Assembly: GCA_002345505.1 (NCBI GenBank)
Contig: DDWJ01000022.1
Span: 1 to 44,418 of the forward strand
DNA length: 44,418 nt
DNA from: Caryophanales bacterium UBA2289
GTDB lineage: Bacteria; Bacillota_I; Bacilli_A; Izemoplasmatales; Hujiaoplasmataceae
Direction: 5' to 3'
A program made the translations under genes and the position numbers. The notes beneath the pieces are model-generated. The model was not told the DNA's origin and did not search any database. It worked only from the letters and a program-made list of their open reading frames with translations. This document shows, one piece after another, positions 15,276 to 22,033 of the stretch. The first letter of the stretch is position 1. Each line of letters begins with the position of its first letter.

Positions 15276-17348
15276 ATGGCGAATAAAGTTGTAATCGTAG
15301 AATCTCCATCCAAGTCAAAAACGATTAAACAATACTTAGGTAAAGATTATTTAGTTACTGCAAGTGTTGGTCACATCCGAGATTTGGCTACGACTGGAAA
15401 GGGAGGATTAGGTATTGATATTGATAATGATTTCACTCCAAATTATCAAATTCAACCTGATAAGAAGAAAATTGTAAATGAGCTTAATAAATTAATTAGC
15501 ACTGCCCAAGAAATCTATCTAGCGACCGACCCGGATCGCGAAGGTGAAGCGATTTCTTGGCATTTGTACGATACATTAAAAATTGGCAATAAGAAAGTTA
15601 GAAGAGTTGAATTCAACGAAATAACCAAAGATGCTATTCTAAGAGCCTTTGAAAACCCAAGAGATATTGATATGGATTTGGTATCTTCTCAAGAGACTAG
15701 AAGAATGTTGGATCGGATTATTGGATTCAAGCTTTCAAAATTACTAAATTCCAAAATCAAGTCAAAATCAGCGGGTAGAGTTCAATCAGCTGCTTTAAAA
15801 CTAATAGTTGATTTGGAAAAAGAAATAAGCAATTTCGTTCCGGAAGAATATTATGAAATTTATGCAAAATTCGGTGAAATTGAAGCGCAACTATCGAAAA
15901 TCAATAACGAAAAAGCGGAAATTAAAACATCTGATGAGGCTAATAAAATATTAAAAGGTTTAAAAGAGTATTTTAAAGTAGCTAGTGTTGAGATTAAAGA
16001 AAGCAAGTCATATCCAAGACCTGCACTAACAACATCAGCTTTATATCAAGCGGCTTCATCAAAATATAAAATGTCTTCAAAACATACAATGGCGATTGCT
16101 CAAAAGCTATATGAAGGTATGGATATTGACGGTGAAACAGTTGGTCTTATCACTTATATGCGTACTGACTCAACCAGATTATCGGAAACATTTATTGAAG
16201 ATACGAGACATTTCATCAAAGAAACTTTCGGTTCAAAATATCTAGGCTATTACCGAAAACCTAAGAATGCTGAGAATGCTCAAGACGCTCATGAGGCGAT
16301 TAGGCCTACAAGTTTAAAAAGAACACCAGAGTCATTGAAACACAAACTTAAGACTCAAGAATATAAAATTTATAAACTAATTTATGATAAAGCTCTAGGA
16401 TCATTAATGAGTCCGGCAACTAACGAAGTTACCACCGTTATTTTCGAAAATAATAATAATCAATTCAAAGCTTCAAGTTCTAAACCGATTTTTGATGGTT
16501 ACTTAAAACTTACTAGAGATTATGAAGATGAATCAAGCGATAAATTGTCTGACCTTTCGATTTTTAAAGAGAATGATGAAATTAAAGCAGACGAAGTCTA
16601 TGATAAACAATTATTTACCAATCCGCCATCAAGTTATACTGAAGCTAAATTGATTAAAGATATGGAAGAATTAGGTATAGGAAGACCTTCTACCTACGCA
16701 AACACATTAACGACTCTTCAAGATCGTGGTTATGTTAAAGTAGAAAACAAAACAAAACTTATTCCTACTGAACAAGGAATTCTAACTACCGAACAACTTG
16801 ACGAATTTTTCTCTGATTTTATCAGTGTTAATTACTCAAAAGAAATGGAAGAATTCCTAGACAATATTGCAAATGGCGAGATTCAACAACTAAAAGTGTT
16901 AAAAGAATTCTATAAATACTTTATGCCTTTGGTAGAAAATGCACAGAAGCATATGGTTAAAGTTAAAGCTAAAGAAACTGGGGAAGTCTGTCCAGTTTGT
17001 GGCGAACCGATGGTTTGGCGTACAGGGAAATATGGGGATTTTGAAGCTTGTTCAAATTATCCTACATGTAAGTATATTAAGCCTCAAGAAAAAGAAAAAA
17101 CACCAACTTTTGATACCGATGTTACATGTCCGGAATGTAAGGAAGGAACTCTTGTAGTAAGAGTAGCTAAAAAAGGTAAGAACAAAGGCAATAAATTCTT
17201 AGCGTGTTCAAGATTTCCAAAATGTAAATATATTTCACCTTTGAAAATTGTCGAAGAAGAATGCCCTAAGTGTAAAAGCGTTGTAGTTAAAAACGAATCA
17301 GATGAAGTTTTTTGTCTGGATGGATCCGATTGTAATCACAAGCATTAA
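15276..17348 (+). CDS. topA: DNA topoisomerase I
   Basis: 690 residues, the normal type IA enzyme that relaxes negative supercoils. The N-terminal Toprim domain has VVIVESPSKSKTIKQYLG and ATDPDREGEAISWHL. The catalytic tyrosine lies in LITYMRTDSTRLS. The C-terminus carries three Cys-rich zinc-binding modules starting at CPVCGEPM, CPECKEG and CPKCK. The gene has its own promoter. dprA, a frequent neighbour, is absent from the window. Confidence 0.96.
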   Translation: MANKVVIVESPSKSKTIKQYLGKDYLVTASVGHIRDLATTGKGGLGIDIDNDFTPNYQIQPDKKKIVNELNKLISTAQEIYLATDPDREGEAISWHLYDTLKIGNKKVRRVEFNEITKDAILRAFENPRDIDMDLVSSQETRRMLDRIIGFKLSKLLNSKIKSKSAGRVQSAALKLIVDLEKEISNFVPEEYYEIYAKFGEIEAQLSKINNEKAEIKTSDEANKILKGLKEYFKVASVEIKESKSYPRPALTTSALYQAASSKYKMSSKHTMAIAQKLYEGMDIDGETVGLITYMRTDSTRLSETFIEDTRHFIKETFGSKYLGYYRKPKNAENAQDAHEAIRPTSLKRTPESLKHKLKTQEYKIYKLIYDKALGSLMSPATNEVTTVIFENNNNQFKASSSKPIFDGYLKLTRDYEDESSDKLSDLSIFKENDEIKADEVYDKQLFTNPPSSYTEAKLIKDMEELGIGRPSTYANTLTTLQDRGYVKVENKTKLIPTEQGILTTEQLDEFFSDFISVNYSKEMEEFLDNIANGEIQQLKVLKEFYKYFMPLVENAQKHMVKVKAKETGEVCPVCGEPMVWRTGKYGDFEACSNYPTCKYIKPQEKEKTPTFDTDVTCPECKEGTLVVRVAKKGKNKGNKFLACSRFPKCKYISPLKIVEEECPKCKSVVVKNESDEVFCLDGSDCNHKH

Positions 17349-17394
17349 AACTTAAAAATCTTCACAAAAACTTCATTTGTTATGTATAAAAAAA

Positions 17395-17400
17395 TATGAT
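17395..17400 (+). promoter_or_regulatory. -10 element of the small RNA candidate
   Basis: TATGAT (17395-17400) lies 7 bases before the first G of GGGTA at 17408, which is a natural transcription start. The -35 (TTCATT, 17372-17377, at 17 nt) is only partly consensus. Confidence 0.5.
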
Positions 17401-17407
17401 AATATAT

Positions 17408-17501
17408 GGGTACAACTACTTCAAGTAGTTAATTTCCCTAAAGTGTTATATAAACACTTACCCTTCCTAAATTCGTCTCAGTTATCTGGGGCGAATTTTT
17501 T
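17408..17501 (+). ncRNA. Candidate ~94-nt structured RNA between topA and ftsY
   Basis: GGGTA (17408-17412) pairs with TACCC (17459-17463), enclosing a 7-bp hairpin (17414-17420/17424-17430, 3-nt loop) and an 8-bp hairpin (17440-17447/17453-17460, 5-nt loop) that shares two bases with the closing stem. The linker between them contains CCC (17436-17438), which could pair with GGG instead, so the fold has two states. An intrinsic terminator ends the unit. It has no ORF, and it does not contain the conserved SRP-RNA tetraloop region, tmRNA or 6S features. It could be a small RNA or an orphan leader. ftsY has a separate promoter downstream. Confidence 0.5.
17470..17501 (+). terminator. Intrinsic terminator of the small RNA candidate
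   Basis: AATTCGTCTC (17470-17479) pairs with GGGGCGAATT (17488-17497) over 10 bp with two G-T pairs, has an 8-nt loop and ends in TTTTTT. It is too far (~120 nt) from topA to be its obvious terminator, though it could also serve topA. Confidence 0.85.
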
Positions 17502-17510
17502 GTTAATTAT

Positions 17511-17539
17511 TTAGTAAAATATTAAATCTATGATATAAT
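17511..17539 (+). promoter_or_regulatory. Promoter of ftsY-ylxM-ffh
   Basis: TTAGTA (17511-17516), a 17-nt spacer and TATAAT (17534-17539) with the TGA extension, within the shared 11-mer TATGATATAAT (17529-17539). Confidence 0.75.
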
Positions 17540-17567
17540 ACATATAGATTTTTTAGGTGGTGAAACT

Positions 17568-18539
17568 ATGGGTTTATTTTCTAAACTCTTTAGCAATAAA
17601 GAAAAAAGACAAAAAGCTGAAAAATTCAAAATTGGGATGATGAAGACAAGAAATCAATCTTTGTCTTCTTTAAAAGATATTTTAGAAAAATCGAAAAAAA
17701 TTGATGAGGATTTATATTCGAAATTGGAAGAAATTTTCATTATGGCTGACATCGGTGTTGATACAGTTGTGGAGTTCGTAGAGAATATTCGTCAAACAGT
17801 AAGAAATAACAAGATAGAAAAGCCATTGGATTTAGAAAACATAATTGTTGATCAAATGTTTGAATTATATTTAAAGAACGAAGTTGTTAATACGAATATT
17901 AGATATAATAAAGAAGGATTAACGGTAATTTTGTTTGTCGGCGTTAATGGTACTGGAAAAACAACTTCAATTGGTAAGTTAGCTTATCGAATCAAAAATG
18001 AAGGTAAGTCGGTTATGATGGCTGCGGGAGATACATTTAGAGCTGGCGCTATTAATCAACTCAAAGTTTTTGGGGAAAGAGTTGGTGTTGAGGTTGTTGC
18101 CAAAGATGCTGGTAGTGATCCTTCAAGCGTTATCTTTGACGCAATTAAACAAGCTAAACAAAAGAATATCGACGTATTGTTAATCGATACTGCAGGCAGA
18201 TTACAAAACAAGAAGAACTTGATGATGGAACTTGAAAAAATAAACCGAATCATTAAAAGAGAGACAAACAATCAAAGTTTCGAAACCTATCTTGTGATTG
18301 ACGCGACCACTGGACAAAATGGACTTTCACAGGCACAGATATTTTCTGAAGTGACAGATATTACTGGGATTATTTTAACAAAACTAGATGGTACAGCTAA
18401 AGGCGGGATTGTCTTAGCGATAAGAAATAAATTGGGAATTCCAATCAGTTTCGTTGGTTTAGGTGAGAAATTGACGGATTTGGAATATTTTGACATAGAA
18501 GATTATATCTATGGTTTATTCTCCGATTTTTTTGAGTAG
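17568..18539 (+). CDS. ftsY: SRP receptor GTPase FtsY
   Basis: 323 residues containing the N (four-helix) and G domains of the SRP receptor with no long acidic A domain, as in many Gram-positive FtsY proteins. GTPase motifs are GVNGTGKTTSIGKLA (G1), DTFRAGAINQL, DTAGRLQNK (G3) and TKLDGTAKGG (G4). It docks ribosome-SRP complexes at the membrane by pairing with Ffh. It forms an operon with ylxM and ffh (8- and 1-base gaps), so the whole protein part of the SRP pathway is made together. Confidence 0.95.
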   Translation: MGLFSKLFSNKEKRQKAEKFKIGMMKTRNQSLSSLKDILEKSKKIDEDLYSKLEEIFIMADIGVDTVVEFVENIRQTVRNNKIEKPLDLENIIVDQMFELYLKNEVVNTNIRYNKEGLTVILFVGVNGTGKTTSIGKLAYRIKNEGKSVMMAAGDTFRAGAINQLKVFGERVGVEVVAKDAGSDPSSVIFDAIKQAKQKNIDVLLIDTAGRLQNKKNLMMELEKINRIIKRETNNQSFETYLVIDATTGQNGLSQAQIFSEVTDITGIILTKLDGTAKGGIVLAIRNKLGIPISFVGLGEKLTDLEYFDIEDYIYGLFSDFFE

Positions 18540-18547
18540 GTGAAAAT

Positions 18548-18880
18548 ATGGGATATGATGTAGAAGAAACAATTAGATTAAATAGATTGTTTGATATCTA
18601 TCAAGAGCTATTGACTGAAAAACAAAGAGAATATTTCGATTATTATTTTTTGAAAGATTATTCTTTAGCTGAAATAGCGGAAATTTATAATATTAGTAGA
18701 AATGCAGTTCATCTTCAAATTAAAAATATTATCAAACATTTAGAAGACTTAGAAACTAAACTAAAAGTTTTAGAGAAAAGCAAAAGTATTGATGATTTAT
18801 TGGATGAACTAAAAAAAGAAGAAGATAACTTATCTTCTAAAGTAAAAACATTAATTAAAAAAATAGAAAAGGTGATGTAA
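18548..18880 (+). CDS. ylxM: YlxM-family DNA-binding helix-turn-helix protein
   Basis: 110 residues. The N-terminal half is a sigma-70 region-4-like helix-turn-helix (YFLKDYSLAEIAEIYNISRN, then AVHLQIKNIIKHLEDLE), and the C-terminal half is a Lys/Glu-rich coiled coil. YlxM is conserved beside ffh in Firmicutes and Mollicutes and has been linked to SRP function in streptococci. Its biochemical role is not settled. It lies between ftsY and ffh and is preceded by AGGTGA. Confidence 0.88.
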   Translation: MGYDVEETIRLNRLFDIYQELLTEKQREYFDYYFLKDYSLAEIAEIYNISRNAVHLQIKNIIKHLEDLETKLKVLEKSKSIDDLLDELKKEEDNLSSKVKTLIKKIEKVM

Positions 18881-18881
18881 T

Positions 18882-20270
18882 ATGGCTTTTGAGAATTTGA
18901 CAAGTCGTTTTCAGATGGCATTAAGAAGGCTAACGGGAAAAGCAAAACTAACGGAAAATGATATTGATGAAATGATGAGAGAGGTAAGACTCTCATTATT
19001 AGAAGCCGATGTTAATTATAAAGTTGTAAAAGATTTTACTGAAGAAGTTAAAACACTCGCTATGGGAGAAAAAATCCTTAAAGGATTAAATCCTGACCAA
19101 CAAGTTGTTAAAATTGTTAATGACGAGTTAACAAAACTGATGGGTTCAGAGGCTAGCGAACTTAATCTGGATGATGATTTGTCCATAATTTTGATGGTTG
19201 GACTTCAAGGTGCAGGTAAGACTACTACAGCTGGCAAGTTAGCTAACTTGATAAGAAAAAACAATAATAAAAAACCATTATTAGTTGCAGCTGATATTTA
19301 TCGCCCAGCAGCGATTGAACAATTACAGACAGTTGGAAAACAACTTGAAATTGAAGTTTTTGAAATGGGTAAAACTGACCCGACAAAAATCGTCAAAGAA
19401 GCATTAGATTATGCTAAAAAGAATGAATTTAGCCTAGTAATTATCGATACTGCCGGTCGTTTGCACATTGACAATCAAATGATGGATGAGATTAAAACCA
19501 TCGCCAAGATTACTAAACCGCAAGAAATTTTACTAACAGTTGATGCTATGACTGGTCAAGATGCTGTTAATGTTGCCCAAACATTTAATGAAGCTTTGGA
19601 TATAACCGGCTGTATTTTAACTAAACTTGATGGCGACACTCGAGGTGGAGCCGCATTATCAATTAGAAAAGTAACTGGAGTTCCAATTAAATTTGCTGGT
19701 ACAGGTGAAAAACTTCAAGAAATAGAAGTCTTTCATCCAGAAAGAATGGCCTCAAGAATTCTTGGTATGGGTGACGTACTAAGTTTAATTGAAAAGGCTA
19801 CAGAAGAAATAGACGAAACAGAAGCCATGAACATGATGGAAAAAATGATGAGTGGCAATTTCAATTATAATGATTTGCTTAAGCAGATGAAAATGATTAA
19901 AAGAATGGGTAAATTCTCTGGGATTTTAAAAATGCTTCCAGGCATGGGCCAATTAGCTGATATGGACAAAGTTGATGATAAGCAATTGGTTTTCATTGAA
20001 GCGATTATTTCTTCAATGACAAAAGAAGAAAGAAAAGACCCTGATTTACTTAATAGATCATCTTCAAGAAGAAATCGTATAGCAAGAGGTTCGGGTAGAT
20101 CAACAACTGAAGTTAATCGTTTGATATCAATGTTAGAGAAACAGTCAAAACTAATGCGTAGAATGGCGGGAATGAATCCGAAAAACATGGAAAACATGTC
20201 CAACAACATCGCTACAGGTAATTTTCAACCGCGACAAAGTCGTGCAGATAGAAGAAAAAATAAAAAATAA
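18882..20270 (+). CDS. ffh: Signal recognition particle protein Ffh
   Basis: 462 residues, slightly longer than typical (~450). NG domain motifs are GLQGAGKTTTAGKLA (G1), DIYRPAAIEQL, DTAGRLHID (G3) and TKLDGDTRGG (G4). The Met-rich M domain (~300-440) includes NMMEKMMSGNFNYNDLLKQ and the RNA-binding RIARGSGRSTTEV. It binds signal peptides and 4.5S RNA, whose gene is not in the window. It ends at a terminator shared with the convergent HAD gene. Confidence 0.96.
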   Translation: MAFENLTSRFQMALRRLTGKAKLTENDIDEMMREVRLSLLEADVNYKVVKDFTEEVKTLAMGEKILKGLNPDQQVVKIVNDELTKLMGSEASELNLDDDLSIILMVGLQGAGKTTTAGKLANLIRKNNNKKPLLVAADIYRPAAIEQLQTVGKQLEIEVFEMGKTDPTKIVKEALDYAKKNEFSLVIIDTAGRLHIDNQMMDEIKTIAKITKPQEILLTVDAMTGQDAVNVAQTFNEALDITGCILTKLDGDTRGGAALSIRKVTGVPIKFAGTGEKLQEIEVFHPERMASRILGMGDVLSLIEKATEEIDETEAMNMMEKMMSGNFNYNDLLKQMKMIKRMGKFSGILKMLPGMGQLADMDKVDDKQLVFIEAIISSMTKEERKDPDLLNRSSSRRNRIARGSGRSTTEVNRLISMLEKQSKLMRRMAGMNPKNMENMSNNIATGNFQPRQSRADRRKNKK

Positions 20271-20291
20271 AGGCTAAATTTAGCCTTTATT
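20266..20291. terminator. Bidirectional terminator between ffh and the HAD phosphatase
   Basis: The perfect palindrome AATAAAGGCTAAA/TTTAGCCTTTATT is centred at 20278/20279, with T-rich sequence on one side and A-rich on the other. It contains the stop codons of both convergent genes. Confidence 0.85.
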
Positions 20292-21113
20292 ATTTTTTAT
20301 AGTCAGGAAATCGGATAGAAACCGATATACTGCACCATCTTTTGATGTGTTATCTAAAACCAGATTAGCTACTTTTATTAATTCAGGATGGGCATTTCTT
20401 ACAGCTACTCCTAAAGAAGCGTACTCAAGCATTTCAATATCATTGTGTCCATCGCCGATTGCAATAGTTTGACTTTGATCAAATCCGAGATATTTAGCAA
20501 CATAAGCCAATGCTTGGCCTTTATTTGACTCCGGTGTAAAGACTTCAATTATTGAATCGTATTCACCTGATAAATCCCAAATTCGAGATAAGACTTTATT
20601 AGAATAGGTTTTATCGATATATTCTTTTATTAATTTTCCACGGCCTTGTTTACCAATGATGATTGCGCCATTTGGATCCTTATCCAAAATATCTTTGAAC
20701 TCTCCAAAAAGAATTTTAGTTGCGCCTTTGACGTGAAGCAGCGGTTCGATTTCCTTTTCTTCCCATTCAACATAGATCGAATCTCTTACTTCACAAAAAG
20801 CGTTTCTAATATGATCATGATTGTTATCACAAATATCAATAATAATATTTTTATCAACAGTATAATTTACACGATTAAAGTTTGGATTTTTTGGGTGAGT
20901 AATCAAACCGCCGTTATAATTTATTATCGGTGTATCGAGTTCAAAACGATCATAAACAAACTTTGAACTTCTGTAAGGTCTTCCAGTTGCGATTACGATT
21001 TTGTGACCTTGTTTTTGAACCTCTTTCATGAAATCACATAGTGTTTCAGAGAGTGAATCAAAGTCATAAAGAATTGTGCCGTCTAAATCAAGAGCGATTA
21101 AATATTTGTTCAT
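20280..21113 (-). CDS. Cof-type HAD-IIB phosphatase
   Basis: 277 residues, usual for the Cof/YwtE family. HAD motif I is IALDLDGTIL, with nucleophile and acid-base Asp. Motif II/III-like segments are ATGRPYRSS and KGQALAYVAKYLG, and motif IV is AIGDGHNDIEML. The cap domain is inserted between motifs II and III. Family members dephosphorylate small molecules such as sugar phosphates, flavin or pyridoxal phosphates; the substrate here is unknown. It is the only clear minus-strand gene in the window and converges on ffh. Confidence 0.9.
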   Translation of the reverse strand: MNKYLIALDLDGTILYDFDSLSETLCDFMKEVQKQGHKIVIATGRPYRSSKFVYDRFELDTPIINYNGGLITHPKNPNFNRVNYTVDKNIIIDICDNNHDHIRNAFCEVRDSIYVEWEEKEIEPLLHVKGATKILFGEFKDILDKDPNGAIIIGKQGRGKLIKEYIDKTYSNKVLSRIWDLSGEYDSIIEVFTPESNKGQALAYVAKYLGFDQSQTIAIGDGHNDIEMLEYASLGVAVRNAHPELIKVANLVLDNTSKDGAVYRFLSDFLTIKNNKG

Positions 21114-21142
21114 CGATATGTTTTCTCCTTAAACTTTCATTC

Positions 21143-21148
21143 ATTATA
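21143..21148 (-). promoter_or_regulatory. Possible -10 of the HAD phosphatase gene
   Basis: Minus-strand TATAAT (21143-21148), about 30 bases before the start codon at 21113. No convincing -35 is seen. Confidence 0.45.
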
Positions 21149-21195
21149 GAATAATTATCTCATACCTATTATATTTATGCAAATGATTATATACA

Positions 21196-21224
21196 TTGAT
21201 TATTATTGAGAATTAAGATATAAT
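21196..21224 (+). promoter_or_regulatory. Promoter of the membrane protein-translocase operon
   Basis: TTGATT (21196-21201), a 17-nt spacer and TATAAT (21219-21224), 26 bases before the start codon at 21250. Confidence 0.8.
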
Positions 21225-21249
21225 TTATTTAATAAAGGAGACTGATTTA

Positions 21250-22032
21250 ATGTTAAAAATAGCAGTATTACAAACGCAAATTTCATCTTTTTTAGCTATC
21301 TCCTTTGGTGACGTAACTAATTTTTTATTAGGTGCTTTAACAGGTTTTATTTTATTGGGATTATTTATTACATTCCTTATGACAAGCAGTTCGAGAAGAA
21401 AACAAAGGAAAAGGCTAACAGCTTTACCGGTAATGATAGAAAAACAAGAGATTCTTAAAATGATTGAAGCCAAACAAGCTCAACTTGTAGAAACAGTCAA
21501 GTTGACAGACAATGCTTATTTTAGAGTGGCTTTGGAATTGAGTTTGGAACTTACTGAAGAAATAGCCAAATATTACTATCCTAAAGCAAAATATCCAAAG
21601 TATGAAATATCAATCGAAGAACTTTTAGAGTTGAATTATTATATTACCAAAAGAATCGAAAAATTGGTTAACGGTAAAATTTTAAAGCATTTTAAAAGTT
21701 ATAAAATTTCAACAATAATTGATATTTTAAACAAGAAAAAAGCTATCGATAACTCCAAATTAATGAAGTTAAATAGAAAACTAAAAATATCTAAGATTTT
21801 AACAGTTGGCAAAGCGGTGTTAAACTATTCTAATCCTATATATTGGTTTAGACGTTTGGCAATTAAACCATCAACAGTTTTGGTAACCAAAGAAGTCTGT
21901 AAGTTTATAATCGCAATTGTAGGTGAAGAAACAAACAATGTTTACAGCAAGAGTTTATTTAAGCATTCTGAGACAGAAGTAATAGAAGCCGAAGAAGCTT
22001 TTGATGAATTAATCGAAACCGAGGAGGAATAA
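21250..22032 (+). CDS. Membrane-anchored protein of unknown function
   Basis: 260 residues. One strong transmembrane helix (about residues 25-44, FLLGALTGFILLGLFITF) is followed by a basic cluster SSRRKQRKR, which places the remaining ~210 residues in the cytoplasm by the positive-inside rule. The soluble part is helical and Lys/Glu-rich and ends in a very acidic tail (EAEEAFDELIETEEE). I recognise no domain. The FtsK-like gene begins one base after this stop, and its GAGGAGGA ribosome binding site lies within this gene's last codons. The two are therefore coupled and may work together at the membrane (inference). Confidence 0.75.
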   Translation: MLKIAVLQTQISSFLAISFGDVTNFLLGALTGFILLGLFITFLMTSSSRRKQRKRLTALPVMIEKQEILKMIEAKQAQLVETVKLTDNAYFRVALELSLELTEEIAKYYYPKAKYPKYEISIEELLELNYYITKRIEKLVNGKILKHFKSYKISTIIDILNKKKAIDNSKLMKLNRKLKISKILTVGKAVLNYSNPIYWFRRLAIKPSTVLVTKEVCKFIIAIVGEETNNVYSKSLFKHSETEVIEAEEAFDELIETEEE

Positions 22033-22033
22033 C

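Noticed and set aside
16939..17157. Small overlapping plus-strand ORF inside topA
   Set aside because: It runs in another frame through the conserved zinc-binding region of TopA and has no promoter or ribosome binding site.
17408..17501. 4.5S SRP RNA next to ffh/ftsY
   Set aside because: The conserved asymmetric-loop and GGAA-tetraloop region of SRP RNA is absent.
20646..20966. Plus-strand 106-codon ORF
   Set aside because: It is antisense to the Cof-type HAD gene, whose motifs are clear on the minus strand.
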